Notes: generated from the letters alone by a model not told the origin. Shown: positions 36,801 through 45,526, counted from the stretch's first letter. The stretch: DNA of 54,576 bases from Pedobacter sp. PF22-3 (GCF_026239555.1 NZ_JAPIVP010000026.1:1-54576); one strand, 5' to 3'. Numbers and translations are program-made.

Positions 36801-38084
36801 ATTTTTCTGCCGGGTTATATGCCAACCACACAGTTTTTTGGTCTTGATCGGGCTACTGGTGCACCGGGTTTAGGTTTCGTTTTTGGTAGTCAGCGCGATA
36901 TCCGCGAGATGGCACTTGGCAATGGCTGGTTAACAACAGATACCTTACAGAACCAGTTATATGTAAATACACTGCGTGAAGATTTTCAGTTTACCGGTTT
37001 GTTAGAGCCTTTTAAAGATCTACGGATTACTTTAAAAGCGAACAAAGCACAAACCAGAAATTTCAGTACCAATTTTAGGTACGTGGCCAGTGTATCATCT
37101 TTTGAAAATCTGAGTGCAATTACCACAGGCGATTATAGCGTATCATACATCGCGCTGGGCACGGCATTTAAAGAAAGTAATTCTACAATTATCTCAGGGT
37201 TATTTAATCAGTTTATGGCCAACAGGATGATTATTTCCAGAAGGCTTGGTGCTGAAAATCCAAATTCTGGCGGCATTAGTGGAGGCTATGCTGATGGTTA
37301 TAGCAAGGAGAGCCAGGATGTAATTATCTCTGCTTTTATGGCTGCTTATTCAGGTAAAGATGCAGGTAAAACAAAAATGAATGCTTTCCCTAAAATACCG
37401 CTTCCAAACTGGAGTTTAACTTATAGTGGCTTAACACGTATTCCTTTTATTGCCGATAAATTTTCATCTGTCGATATCCGTCACGGCTATCGCTCGGCCT
37501 ATAATATCAATGGTTTTAACTCGTTATTACGCTATCAGGAAACCAATGGTGCCGTGAGTAGTAGAGATGTAAATAACAATTTTTTACCGGAATATCAGTT
37601 TGCCCAAGTAACCATTTCTGAATATTTTTCTCCATTGGTTGGTGTTGATACCAGGTTTAAAAATAACCTCACCGCTTCTTTCGAATTAAACCGGTCGCGT
37701 TTGTTGGGTCTTAGCTTATCAAACAGTCAGTTGGCGCAGTTATCAGAAAACAATATGGTGTTGGGCCTAGGCTACCGCACCAATAAATTCCGTTTTCCAT
37801 TTGGATGGTTTAAAAGCCTGAAAATGGATAACAATATGGATTTTAAATTGGATGTGGCCATCCGTGATAACAAAACGGTCATCTATCGCGCTGATGTTAC
37901 CGAAGCAGAAGTATCTTCAGGAGCCAAGAATATTACCTTAAGGCCAAGTGTAGATTATGTGTTAAATCAGAAATTCAACATCAAATTATTCTACGATTCA
38001 AACATTACAAAACCTTATACCTCGCAAACGTTTAATACTTCTTTCAGTAATTTCGGTTTTAGTTTGAGGTTTACGTTGAATTAA
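30888..38084 (+). CDS. sprA: SprA, outer-membrane pore of the type IX secretion system
   Basis: 2,398 residues. SprA (Sov in Porphyromonas) is a very large single-chain outer-membrane barrel through which type IX cargo passes; in flavobacteria it is also needed for gliding. A signal peptide (about 1-23, ending ASQTTYSQ) is followed by alternating soluble and strand-rich regions and a C-terminal strand ending FGFSLRFTLN. Family-like stretches include LDDFEASRSVIDLKSA, EALNVGFIEFWVMDPF and LVWFNELRLTEFDERGGWA. It starts with TTG at 30888. It is full length with no frameshift, so a working type IX system elsewhere in the genome is implied. Confidence 0.96.
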   Translation: MKRISTFLFLISLFLIASQTTYSQVVPSKTDTVKPKNNFSLREKEQLGLSPAVNPFYPSPSNLKRVVEYDAKNKRYIVKELIGENFVLNTQYLTIDEYQRLVNSEIKRGNWRSISNAEVSDYRSTGIIPKIQVNSKAFEKLFGGTTIDIQPRGEAELTFLGRINKNENPLFNERQRVQTNFDFNQRIQMDLVGNIGTKLKIKSNYNTEAQFDFENQIKLDYTGGVDDIIQKIEAGNVSLPLNTSLITGTQALFGIKTQLKFGRLNVTSVYTQQKSQSREIKITNGAQQNTTTLSIDNYEANKHYFLSQYFRNNYNRNLANAPIITSPIQITKIEVWITNKAGNTTDSRDVLGLMDLGENVPFNNNLITGGTSGLPAGTTATGFPQQSNNLISQLNTYQGGAIRQTNSNAVLSFFQTTPANTSNTDNFAKLVYARKLTDREFTFQPQLGYLSLNNPLNSDEVLAVAYRYTYNGVEYQVGEFSTDISFDAANPKMLYAKLLKNETTKIQLPTWDLMMKNIYSIGGYQISSQNFKLDIYRIDNETGVDNPVMTEGQNTANKQWIALTEFDRLNQQNERRPDGVFDFVAANNAFGSYSTASNANQASMFGVGSNGQTSLVTNTNSGYITIDPANGRIIFPVIEPFGKDLAAKFLPGEQALINKYTFTALYDSTQTIARQLFQNQNRYTIKVNYQSDISSEFSLNAINVPEGSVKVFAGTMPLTEGVDFTVDYQGGRVSIINQALLVSGQPIRITTENSETFGLQQRSLFGTRLDYRVNNKLNLGGTIMNLTEKPLTQKVNIGEEPISNTIWGADINYSSPSRFLTKLVDKLPFISTKAPSSVTFYGEFAQLIPGHPRALNFAGSKNGVSYLDDFEASRSVIDLKSAIAWQLSGTPQLFPEFNKSNDLSYGYNRARIAFYNIDPTFYNSAASTTPANIRGNRTELSNHYVREIIEQEVFPFKETATGQALNITTLDVAYYPTVRGPYNFRSTNFRPDGSLLQPRNNWGGFQRKIETNDFEALNVGFIEFWVMDPFIYKPNSAGGDVYFNLGNISEDILKDGRKSLENGLPDSNDPSKYDETAWGRVPKLQPVVQAFDNNPNSRRAQDVGLDGLSDADEKIKFAAAITQIKSQLNATASTALDADPSSDNYTYFRGPALDQINAGILKRYEKYNGTEGNSKTSQQSQEELGLENSASTSLPDGEDINRDNNMTQSDEYFQYKVSMRPGDLNVGQNFITDKVTSQVKLANGNTQAVSWYQFRIPISQYQDRVGGIQDFKSIRFFRMFMTNFADTAVMRFAKLQLIRGEWREFNAANQASQVIVDPSLPALTPDNSTIEVSTVNIEENGKRSPIPYVTPPGILRERDYSNYRGDTRLNEQSLSVTVKSLRDGYGRAAFKTAYSDFRSYKHLEMFIHAEAVNNQILNDNDVAAFLRIGTDNQDNYYEYVIPLKVTNPGTRDADAIWPEANRMDINLTLFQNAKLARNVAKQANGQPWPTNVPFTYTDGNRTIVVKGQPDMSKVRVYMVGVKNPLRAANDEQNDDGLDKNALVWFNELRLTEFDERGGWAATGRLNLKLADFADVNISGSKSTIGFGSIDSKVSERNRADNVLLDVSSAMELGKFLPQKSGVKIPMFVSYSKQVSTPQYNPRTPDIELKNALSQSTKEQKDSILNFAQDYTIRRGINFTNVRKERINTSKPAHLWDIENFAASYAYTQYNHRDFINQNSIQNTYRASLQYSYAREAKTIAPFEKIIKSNMLALLKDFNFSIFPSAINFRIDVDRLYSENTLRNNDPNNTIGIYQNGYGTTFNKNFTMSRVYGIAWNLTRSLQLDFNATNYSIIDEPDGRIDGIKRDTVWQNLKRLGRTTDYNHNLNVTYNLPIDKIPGLNWVTVKTRYGTNFNWQTEPLSTLLDPNINLGNTVQNSRTVQVNPTLNLTTLYNKFGFIRSAGNDDGNKAKNFFINILTSLKNVNASFVQTKGIFLPGYMPTTQFFGLDRATGAPGLGFVFGSQRDIREMALGNGWLTTDTLQNQLYVNTLREDFQFTGLLEPFKDLRITLKANKAQTRNFSTNFRYVASVSSFENLSAITTGDYSVSYIALGTAFKESNSTIISGLFNQFMANRMIISRRLGAENPNSGGISGGYADGYSKESQDVIISAFMAAYSGKDAGKTKMNAFPKIPLPNWSLTYSGLTRIPFIADKFSSVDIRHGYRSAYNINGFNSLLRYQETNGAVSSRDVNNNFLPEYQFAQVTISEYFSPLVGVDTRFKNNLTASFELNRSRLLGLSLSNSQLAQLSENNMVLGLGYRTNKFRFPFGWFKSLKMDNNMDFKLDVAIRDNKTVIYRADVTEAEVSSGAKNITLRPSVDYVLNQKFNIKLFYDSNITKPYTSQTFNTSFSNFGFSLRFTLN

Positions 38085-38092
38085 AGAATAGC

Positions 38093-38509
38093 CTAAGCAA
38101 TTAATGAATTACTTTTTTGTGAGGAGAATATCCTGCTAAATACATATGCGGTAAAAAACATAGGAACGTAGCTGAACAACAGGTAATCAAAACTGGCAAA
38201 GTGCATAGCTCCGCTAACAAGCAAATACAGCAGAAAGAGCACAATTGAATGTGCTATAGGCCTGTCATTGATAAATCTTTTATGGCCCTGTTTTTCTTTC
38301 AGGTGATGATTTATCGTAATTGCCGAAGCAACTATGGCTATAAAGATAAATAAGTGGGTAAAGGGTAGTTTAAAACTGAAAACATAATTTTGGGGCTTAA
38401 CCAGCATGATCAATCCGATATAACCGAATCCGATAGCCATTGTTACCGGAACAGAAACAACCAGGGTCGCTAGGCATACTTTTAAAGTATAAATAATTGA
38501 AGACTTCAT
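38093..38509 (-). CDS. Four-helix membrane protein of unknown function
   Basis: 138 residues with four hydrophobic segments (about 9-35, 48-63, 82-100, 105-128) separated by short basic loops such as HHLKEKQGHKRFIND. No motif or family was recognised. It is convergent with sprA, with only eight bases between stop codons, and divergent from gcvH. It is credible as a gene because of its ATG start and clean, compact helices. Confidence 0.6.
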   Translation of the reverse strand: MKSSIIYTLKVCLATLVVSVPVTMAIGFGYIGLIMLVKPQNYVFSFKLPFTHLFIFIAIVASAITINHHLKEKQGHKRFINDRPIAHSIVLFLLYLLVSGAMHFASFDYLLFSYVPMFFTAYVFSRIFSSQKSNSLIA

Positions 38510-38619
38510 GTTGAGGATTAATTTAGCGTTTAATATACAAAAGAATGCTAAGTTTAATATTCCACCCGGTAGACAAATGTCAACATTCGATTTTTCTGAT
38601 AAGTTAATTTTTAAGCCAT

Positions 38620-38649
38620 TGCGAATGGATAAACTAAATTGTATTTTTG
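38620..38649 (+). promoter_or_regulatory. Promoter of gcvH
   Basis: A -33 TTG (38620-38622) and a -7 TATTTTTG (38642-38649) are separated by 19 bp, close to the Bacteroidota consensus. Transcription would begin near 38656, downstream of the long frame's first start codon, which supports ATG 38701 as the true gcvH start. Confidence 0.7.
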
Positions 38650-38700
38650 AAGCAGAAAACTATAACTAACATACATATTCATAATCAATATTATAACATA

Positions 38701-39081
38701 ATGAATTTTCCATCAGAATTAAAGTACACTAAAGACCACGAGTGGGTTAGAGTTGAAGGTAACGAAGCTTATATTGGCGTAACCGATTTTGCACAACGCG
38801 AACTAGGTGATATCGTGTATGTTGACATTAACACTGTAGGTAGCGAAGTAGCTAAGGAAGAAGTTTTCGGGACTGTAGAAGCCGTTAAAACCGTATCTGA
38901 TTTATATATGCCAGTTACCGGAACCGTATTGGAAGTTAATGCTGAATTAAACGATAACCCAGAATTGGTGAATTCTGATCCTTACGGACAAGGTTGGATG
39001 GTTAAGGTATCTTTAGCTGATGCGGCTGAAGTTGATGGTTTATTAACAGCAGAAGCTTACCAGGAACTGGTAGGCGCTTAA
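38701..39081 (+). CDS. gcvH: Glycine cleavage system H protein
   Basis: 126 residues. GcvH carries the lipoyl arm that shuttles the aminomethyl group among GcvP, GcvT and the L protein. The lipoylated Lys63 lies in FGTVEAVKTVSDLY. The start FPSELKYTKDHEWVRVEGNE is the normal family N-terminus, so the upstream in-frame start at 38647 is rejected; it also overlaps the promoter. The VanZ-like gene follows after 10 bp in the same operon. Confidence 0.97.
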   Translation: MNFPSELKYTKDHEWVRVEGNEAYIGVTDFAQRELGDIVYVDINTVGSEVAKEEVFGTVEAVKTVSDLYMPVTGTVLEVNAELNDNPELVNSDPYGQGWMVKVSLADAAEVDGLLTAEAYQELVGA

Positions 39082-39091
39082 TCCTGATATT

Positions 39092-39493
39092 TTGTACGAA
39101 ACACTAAAACAGCAAAAATGGGCCATTCTTTGGACGGTTGTTGTTTTGGTGTTTTGTAATATGCACATTTCCGATTCTATTGGGAAAAGTGGATTTTTCT
39201 TCGAAGGCTTTGATAAAATGACCCATATGGGCTTTTTCTTTGTCTTATCAGTTCTACTCTTTTCTGGCAAGATTAATTATCAAGATAACTACACTGTACA
39301 AACATTAACCATTTTTAAGATTTTGCTTATCAACGCCATAATCGGCGGTAGTATAGAGTTACTGCAATGGAAAGTTTTTACCTACCGGTCTGCAGAATGG
39401 TGGGATTTTGGCTGCGATATGTTAGGCGCATCAATGGCGGTTTTTAGTTATGTATTACTTCATAAATTAAATTTCAATGAGAAGGAAAGTTAG
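39092..39493 (+). CDS. VanZ-family membrane protein
   Basis: 133 residues with four hydrophobic segments and the VanZ-like pattern DKMTHMGFFFVLSVLLF followed by IIGGSIELLQWKVFTYRSAEWWDFGCDMLGA. The name comes from a teicoplanin-resistance accessory protein; the role of stand-alone Bacteroidota members is unknown. The start is TTG at 39092. It sits directly after gcvH, a common pairing in the phylum. Its last 17 bases overlap the next small gene. Confidence 0.85.
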   Translation: MYETLKQQKWAILWTVVVLVFCNMHISDSIGKSGFFFEGFDKMTHMGFFFVLSVLLFSGKINYQDNYTVQTLTIFKILLINAIIGGSIELLQWKVFTYRSAEWWDFGCDMLGASMAVFSYVLLHKLNFNEKES

Positions 39494-39602
39494 CATTACC
39501 TGTATAATTTTGGTTATATGTTTAAGCGGCTGCAGTATTTTTAAAAAAAACTGTAACTGCCCAAAAGTATATTACAAAAGCTATCCTTCATCGCAAAAAT
39601 AA
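39477..39602 (+). CDS. Tiny cysteine-containing lipoprotein (41 aa)
   Basis: A 41-residue ORF starting at ATG 39477 inside the end of the VanZ-like gene in another frame. The translation begins MRRKVSITCIILVICLSGC, a textbook lipoprotein signal with basic N-terminus, hydrophobic core and lipobox LSGC (Cys19). A ~22-residue mature peptide follows, containing KKNCNCPKVYYK. The 17-bp overlap suggests translational coupling. Function is unknown; the CxC-Pro in a tiny surface or periplasmic lipoprotein could bind metal or form a disulphide. It is below usual ORF length cut-offs. Confidence 0.75.
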   Translation: MRRKVSITCIILVICLSGCSIFKKNCNCPKVYYKSYPSSQK

Positions 39603-39750
39603 CCTTCCTGCTGGTCGGTCTTCCTTTCTGCTCTACTGCTGTCCTTAGGCTGTATTTAAAATGTTACCAAGCTTTTAACACACCTTAACAAACCTTTAGG
39701 TTTTTCTACAGTCTCATAGCTTAGTTTTATTTAATAATATCTAATTTTTG

Positions 39751-42555
39751 ATGAAAAGAAACGTTCAGACTGTAATATTTATTGTTTTTCTATTTTGTAG
39801 CTACATTGCCCATGCACAAAATACGGGTTCTGTAAGCGGGAAAGTAATTAACGCAAAAGATAAGAAGCCAGTTGATTTTGCAACAATCGCAATTAAGAGT
39901 TTAAAAGATTCGAGTGTTGTGGCATCTGGTCAAACCAATCCCGATGGAAGTTTTACTTTTAAAGCCATAGCCCCGGGTAAGTATAGGATTTATTCTGCCT
40001 TTTTAGGTTTAAAAACGGCAACCAAAGATATCGAAGTGGCTAAAGCAGCTGTAAATGCCGGTGAAATTGCCATGAGTGATGATGGTGTTGATTTAAATAC
40101 GGTTAATGTAACTGCTACGATCCCGATTGTGGTAAAGAAAGATACTTTAGAATTTGATGCCAAATCTATTAAAGTGCGTGAAAATGCCGTGGTAGAGGAT
40201 CTGCTAAAAAAGGTTCCAGGCGTTGAGGTGGCGAAAGATGGAAGTGTTAAAGCCCAGGGTGAAACCATTACCAAAGTAAAGGTAGATGGAAAAGAATTTT
40301 TTGGTAACGATCCATTACTGGCAACCAAAAACCTTCCGGCAGATATGGTAGATAAGATTCAGGTAATCGATGAATTATCTGAACAAGCCCAGTTTACCGG
40401 TATAGATGATGGAACAAGAAACAAGATCTTAAACATTACCACTAAAAATGGCATGAAACATGGCTATTTCGGTAACAGTACCGCAGGTTATGGCTCCAAC
40501 GACCGTTATGATGCGAGCCTGAACGTAAACAAATTTGATGATGACAGGCAGATCAGTTTTATCGGTCAGTTTAACAATGTGAACAAGCAGAACTTTGGAC
40601 AGGGCGGGGGTGTAGGTAATGGTTTTGGTGGCGGTGGCCGTGGTGGTTTTGGCGGTGGAGGTGGAAGTAGTTCTGGCGGAAGTGGCGGGATCACCAACAC
40701 TAATGCGGCAGGTTTAAATTTTGCCGACACCTATAAGGATGGTACCCAGTTTCAGGCCAGTTATTTCTTTAATAAAGCAAATTCAGAAATTATCCAGAAC
40801 TCCAATACCCAAAATCTTGCAGGTGGTACCAATAATATTGATGAAGCAATAAATAATACTTCTGATAGGCTTAATCATAGGTTCAATTTTATGGTTGATA
40901 CCAAGATCAACCCATCTTTGTCTATTAAAATACAGCCGAGTTTGGCCTATACCGAAACTGATGGAAACAATTTAAATAGCTATACCAGGATACTTGATGA
41001 TGGCTCAACAATTGGTACGCAGCGTAACACCACTACTTCTGCTACGCCCTCCATTGGCAATAATTTATTAATCCGCAAGAGCTTTAAGCGGAGAGGACGT
41101 ACGCTATCATTAAATGTAAATACCAGTATTAATGATAATGATGGGACAAACCTTAACTATAGAAACGATAAAATTACGGAAGGAACAATAACAAGGGATA
41201 CCGTTACCAATCAGTTGAACAATACGAGCAGCCATTCTATAAATAATACCACAAGGTTGGTTTATACTGAACCGCTAAACAAAACCTTAAGTGTAGAGGT
41301 TAACTATCAGAATGGTTATTCAAATAGTAATTCACACCGAGATGTATTTAACTATAATCCGCTAACCATGCAATATGATGAGGTGGATAATGAATTTTCC
41401 AATATTTATAATAACCGTACTTTAACCAATGCAGCAGGTGTAAGTTTAACCACAACCGAGAAAAAATACAATTGGAATATTGGCGTAGCCGCTCAGCAAA
41501 CCAACAGGATAAATACAAATTTAACTACGGGTTTAAAACGGACGCAGAATTTCATCAATATTACCCCTTCGGCACAGTTCAGGTACAACTTTAGCAACCG
41601 TAAGCGCTTGTTCATCAATTATCGTGGTTCTACCACGCAACCAAGTATCGATCAGATTCAACCGATTCCGGATAATACCAACTCACAAACCATTTATGTG
41701 GGTAACCCTGCTTTAAAACCTTCATTTAATAACCAGTTGAGGATCAATTTTAATAACTTTAATATCGAAAATGGTAGGTTTTTCTTTGCGGGTTTAAACC
41801 TTACCCAAACATTTAACGCCATTGGAAATACCGTTGTACCCTTATCAGGTGGTGTTCAACAGGTAAGTTATATCAATGTTGATGGTGTTTATGCTGGTAA
41901 TGCCAATGCAACATGGTCTTTACCCTTAATGGCAGAGCGTAAGCTAACGCTGAATATCTCTGGGAACGGCTCTTATAACAGAAATGTGAACTTTATTACC
42001 GACCAAATGAGCACTAATCTGGTGAAAAATGTAACCAATAGCTACACCATTTCAAACGGTTATAAATTGGTTACCAATGTAGATAAATTCGATTTAACAG
42101 GTGGCATAACCGGTAGTTATACCAATTCTACATTTTCTGCCAGGCCATCATCCAATACCCAGTATTATACCATCAATCCAAGTTTTGATGTCAGTTACGT
42201 GCTGCCAGCCAATATCAGGTTAGCCATAGATATCGATTATTTCAGAAACTTTGGTGGCGGTGATTTATTTAACCAGGAATACACCATTCTTAATCCTTAC
42301 ATCAGCCGTCAGTTTTTCAAAAACAGGGGAACGTTTAAATTTTCTGTAAATGATGCACTTAACCAAAATACCGGGGTAAGCAGAACGGCTACGGGTACTT
42401 CAATTGTTGATGTAACGTCCAATGTATTAAGACGTTATTATATGTTGTCGTTCACTTACTCGTTAACACGTATTGGGGGTAGGAACATGAGCGGCGATAT
42501 GCAGATGCCGGGCCAACGCGGTGGCGGAGGTGGTGGTCAGCGTCCTAGAATGTAA
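39751..42555 (+). CDS. Outer-membrane beta-barrel protein with CarboxypepD-reg domain, paralogue 1
   Basis: 934 residues. The signal peptide ends YIAHAQ. An N-terminal carboxypeptidase-regulatory-like beta-sandwich follows (about 24-105, GSVSGKVINAKDKKPVDFAT). A plug-like region (about 130-235) contains KVDGKEFFGNDPLLATKN. A large strand-rich barrel of the OMP_b-brl type makes up the rest. Residues about 287-312 are a Gly-rich tract, and the C-terminus is another Gly/Arg/Gln tract. It resembles TonB-dependent receptors but no clear TonB box is visible; no SusD partner is present. The next gene is a close paralogue. The substrate is unknown. Confidence 0.85.
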   Translation: MKRNVQTVIFIVFLFCSYIAHAQNTGSVSGKVINAKDKKPVDFATIAIKSLKDSSVVASGQTNPDGSFTFKAIAPGKYRIYSAFLGLKTATKDIEVAKAAVNAGEIAMSDDGVDLNTVNVTATIPIVVKKDTLEFDAKSIKVRENAVVEDLLKKVPGVEVAKDGSVKAQGETITKVKVDGKEFFGNDPLLATKNLPADMVDKIQVIDELSEQAQFTGIDDGTRNKILNITTKNGMKHGYFGNSTAGYGSNDRYDASLNVNKFDDDRQISFIGQFNNVNKQNFGQGGGVGNGFGGGGRGGFGGGGGSSSGGSGGITNTNAAGLNFADTYKDGTQFQASYFFNKANSEIIQNSNTQNLAGGTNNIDEAINNTSDRLNHRFNFMVDTKINPSLSIKIQPSLAYTETDGNNLNSYTRILDDGSTIGTQRNTTTSATPSIGNNLLIRKSFKRRGRTLSLNVNTSINDNDGTNLNYRNDKITEGTITRDTVTNQLNNTSSHSINNTTRLVYTEPLNKTLSVEVNYQNGYSNSNSHRDVFNYNPLTMQYDEVDNEFSNIYNNRTLTNAAGVSLTTTEKKYNWNIGVAAQQTNRINTNLTTGLKRTQNFINITPSAQFRYNFSNRKRLFINYRGSTTQPSIDQIQPIPDNTNSQTIYVGNPALKPSFNNQLRINFNNFNIENGRFFFAGLNLTQTFNAIGNTVVPLSGGVQQVSYINVDGVYAGNANATWSLPLMAERKLTLNISGNGSYNRNVNFITDQMSTNLVKNVTNSYTISNGYKLVTNVDKFDLTGGITGSYTNSTFSARPSSNTQYYTINPSFDVSYVLPANIRLAIDIDYFRNFGGGDLFNQEYTILNPYISRQFFKNRGTFKFSVNDALNQNTGVSRTATGTSIVDVTSNVLRRYYMLSFTYSLTRIGGRNMSGDMQMPGQRGGGGGGQRPRM

Positions 42556-42585
42556 TAGTTGAAGTATACAATTCCTATGTAATAC

Positions 42586-42625
42586 TACCTCGTCAGGCTA
42601 AGCATAAGCTGGGCTTGGTGAGGTA
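42586..42625. terminator. Hairpin after outer-membrane paralogue 1
   Basis: TACCTC (42586-42591) pairs with GAGGTA (42620-42625), with partial inner pairing of AAGC and GCTT. It lies 30 bp after the stop codon. No clean T-run follows, so termination is uncertain. Confidence 0.35.
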
Positions 42626-42760
42626 TGATATAGCTTTTGGATAAGTAATTTAGTCTCACATTAAATGTATCATTGACATTTATGTATTTCAAATGTTACT
42701 AAGGGCAAATAAACCTTTCTGAAGGTCTATTGTCTCTATGCTATAAGCCAAAGTAACCGA

Positions 42761-45526
42761 ATGAAACAAATTTTTACGCTCCTACTTATTTTATCATCTT
42801 TTTGCGTCTACGCCCAAAAAACGGGTTCTGTTAGCGGAAGGGTAATTCAATCAACAGATAAAAAACCAATTGACTATGCTTCTTTGGCACTCAAAAACCT
42901 GGCAGACTCGAGTACGCTAGGTGCTGTAAATACCACAGAAGACGGAAAGTTTATTTTTAAAAATTTAAAGCAAGGTAAATACAGATTATATGCCGCGTTT
43001 TTGGGTTTGAAGAATGCTACCAGGGATTTTACCATTACGACTGATCAAGTAGATATAACTTTAGCAGATATTGTTTTAGAAGGGGGGGCAATTGATCTCC
43101 AAACGGTAGATATTAAAGCAGAAATTCCGCCAATTGTGGTAAAAAAAGATACCCTTGAATTTAATGCGAGCTCATTTAAAGTGGTCGAAAATGCTGTAGT
43201 AGAAGATTTATTAAAGAAATTACCAGGCGTAGAGGTAGACAAAGCGGGAACAGTAAAAGCCCAGGGCGAAACCATTACGAAAGTTAAGGTTGATGGCAAA
43301 GAATTTTTTGGGAATGACCCTTTATTGGCCACTAAAAACCTGCCTGCCGATATGATCGATAAAATTCAGATTATTGATGAACTTTCTGACCAGGCACAGT
43401 TTACTGGGATTGACGATGGCTCTAGAACCAAAATTATTAATATCACCACTAAGAAAGAGAAGAAAAACGGCTATTTCGGGAATAGCACAGGCGGTTATGG
43501 TTCAAACGATCGCTATGATGTGAATGCAAATATTAACCAATTTGATCAGGATAAACGATTGAGTGTAGTGGCCCAGTTTAATAATGTAAACAGGCAAAAT
43601 TTTGGCGGTGGCCTGGGTGGAGGAGGTGGTAATGGTGGACGTAGCGGTATTACCGATACCAAAGCCGGCGGGGTTAATTTCTCAGATGTTTATGCCGATC
43701 AAACTGAAATTAATTTCAGTTATTTTGTTAATAAATCTGATAACCTGATTTTAAGAAACAGCGTTACCCAAAACCTTTTGGGCAATGTAACCACAGTTTT
43801 CAATAATAGCCAAAATAATACATCCGATCGTTTAAACCACCGTTTAAATTTTATAGTGGATACCAAACTAGATTCGCTTACATCATTGCGGATTCAGCCG
43901 AATTTAAGTTATACCAATAACGAAAGTGAGAACAACAGTATTTATACACGCGATTTTGGCACCTATAATACCAGTGGTTCCCAGCGGTTAACCAATCATA
44001 ACACATCGCCCGCTATCAGTAACAATATTCTTTTACGCAAAAAGTTTATGCGTTTTGGAAGAACATTGTCGCTGAATTTTAACACCAACATTAACAATAA
44101 CGACGCTGATAATTATAATTACAATCCCGAAACGCGTGAAAAAGATAATCTTAAGACAGAGAAGATTATCAACCAGCTCAATGATCAGGAAAGCGAATCT
44201 ATTAGTCAGAATACCCGGTTGGTTTACACAGAGCCGTTAAATAAAACACTTAGCCTGGAATTTAACTACCAGAACGGCTATAACCACAATACCTCCGATC
44301 GTTTTACTTACGATTTTAATCCGGCTACGCTAAACTATGATTTGCTAAATGATTCATTAAGTAACGTGTACGAAAATACCATCTTAACCAATACAGCTGG
44401 TTTCAGTTTTAATAAAATGGCCAAAAAATACAACTGGAATGTGGGAATGGCTGTTCAGAATACCGATCGCAAAAACAATAACATTACCCGGGGATTCATA
44501 TTAAAACAGAACGTATTTAACTATACACCTTCTGCCATGTTCAGGTACAATTTTAGTAACAGCAAACGTTTGGTTTTCAATTATCGTGGCAGCACCAATC
44601 AGCCCTCCATACAGCAGTTACAGCCCATTCCGAACAATACCAACACGCAAAGTATCCCATTGGGAAACCCTGATTTAAAACCCGAGTTTAACAATAGCTT
44701 GCGCATTGCCTACAATACGTTTACGCCTGGCAAAAACAGGTCGTTATTTGTAAATGTAAACCTCACTCAAACTTCCAACAAAATTGCCAATAGCAGCAGC
44801 TTAATCGAAAGCGGTGTTAACCAGGGGAAATTTGCCGTGTTGCCCGTTAACGTAAATGGTGTTTATGCCGGATCATTATCCTCCTCATTAAGTTTGCCCA
44901 TCATGGCCGAAAATAAGCTAAATTTCCACATCAATATCAACGGCAACTACAACCGCGACGTAAACTTTACCAATGCCTTAAAAAACATTACGAATAGCTG
45001 GTCGATTAATAATGGTTACCGTTTGGTTTCCAATTTGGATAAACTCGATTTAACGGCAGGTGTTAACGGCTCAATAAATAGGGCTACTTATTCTGTTCAG
45101 CCCAGTTCCAACACGCGTTATTATACTTTTAGTCCAAATATCAGTATCAGTTATATGTTTCCTGGCGATATCCGCTGGTCGGTAGATGCAGATTACAACC
45201 AGAATACAGGTAGGGGAGCGGATTTTGATACGCACTTTACTTTGGTGAATTCGTACATAAGCAAACAATTTTTTAAAAATCGTGGCACTTTTAAAGCTGC
45301 CGTAAGTGATTTGCTGAACGAAAATCAGGGTGTAAGCCGTACGGCTAATAATAATACGATACGTGATGAAAGCTATAACGTATTGCGCCGCTATTTTATG
45401 TTTTCATTTACTTATTCCTTAAACCGTATGGGCGGTACAAACATGATTAGAGAAGGTCGTGATCAGGGCGGAGGCCGTGGTAATAACGGTGGCGATGCCT
45501 TTGGTGGAGGAAGACAACGAAATTAG
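42761..45526 (+). CDS. Outer-membrane beta-barrel protein with CarboxypepD-reg domain, paralogue 2
   Basis: 921 residues, colinear with paralogue 1 over the whole length. The signal peptide ends SFCVYAQ, followed by GSVSGRVIQSTDKKPIDYAS, the same plug stretch KVDGKEFFGNDPLLATKN, and the same barrel ending YMFSFTYSLNRMGG-like. The Gly-rich insert near residue 285-297 is much shorter, and the C-terminal tail is Gly/Arg/Asn-rich. The pair arose by tandem duplication and has since diverged. feoAB follows about 100 bp downstream. An iron-related role is possible from position only. Confidence 0.85.
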   Translation: MKQIFTLLLILSSFCVYAQKTGSVSGRVIQSTDKKPIDYASLALKNLADSSTLGAVNTTEDGKFIFKNLKQGKYRLYAAFLGLKNATRDFTITTDQVDITLADIVLEGGAIDLQTVDIKAEIPPIVVKKDTLEFNASSFKVVENAVVEDLLKKLPGVEVDKAGTVKAQGETITKVKVDGKEFFGNDPLLATKNLPADMIDKIQIIDELSDQAQFTGIDDGSRTKIINITTKKEKKNGYFGNSTGGYGSNDRYDVNANINQFDQDKRLSVVAQFNNVNRQNFGGGLGGGGGNGGRSGITDTKAGGVNFSDVYADQTEINFSYFVNKSDNLILRNSVTQNLLGNVTTVFNNSQNNTSDRLNHRLNFIVDTKLDSLTSLRIQPNLSYTNNESENNSIYTRDFGTYNTSGSQRLTNHNTSPAISNNILLRKKFMRFGRTLSLNFNTNINNNDADNYNYNPETREKDNLKTEKIINQLNDQESESISQNTRLVYTEPLNKTLSLEFNYQNGYNHNTSDRFTYDFNPATLNYDLLNDSLSNVYENTILTNTAGFSFNKMAKKYNWNVGMAVQNTDRKNNNITRGFILKQNVFNYTPSAMFRYNFSNSKRLVFNYRGSTNQPSIQQLQPIPNNTNTQSIPLGNPDLKPEFNNSLRIAYNTFTPGKNRSLFVNVNLTQTSNKIANSSSLIESGVNQGKFAVLPVNVNGVYAGSLSSSLSLPIMAENKLNFHININGNYNRDVNFTNALKNITNSWSINNGYRLVSNLDKLDLTAGVNGSINRATYSVQPSSNTRYYTFSPNISISYMFPGDIRWSVDADYNQNTGRGADFDTHFTLVNSYISKQFFKNRGTFKAAVSDLLNENQGVSRTANNNTIRDESYNVLRRYFMFSFTYSLNRMGGTNMIREGRDQGGGRGNNGGDAFGGGRQRN

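Noticed and set aside
38647..38700. 18-codon N-terminal extension of GcvH
   Set aside because: The first start codon lies within the promoter's -7 element and the family N-terminus begins at ATG 38701.
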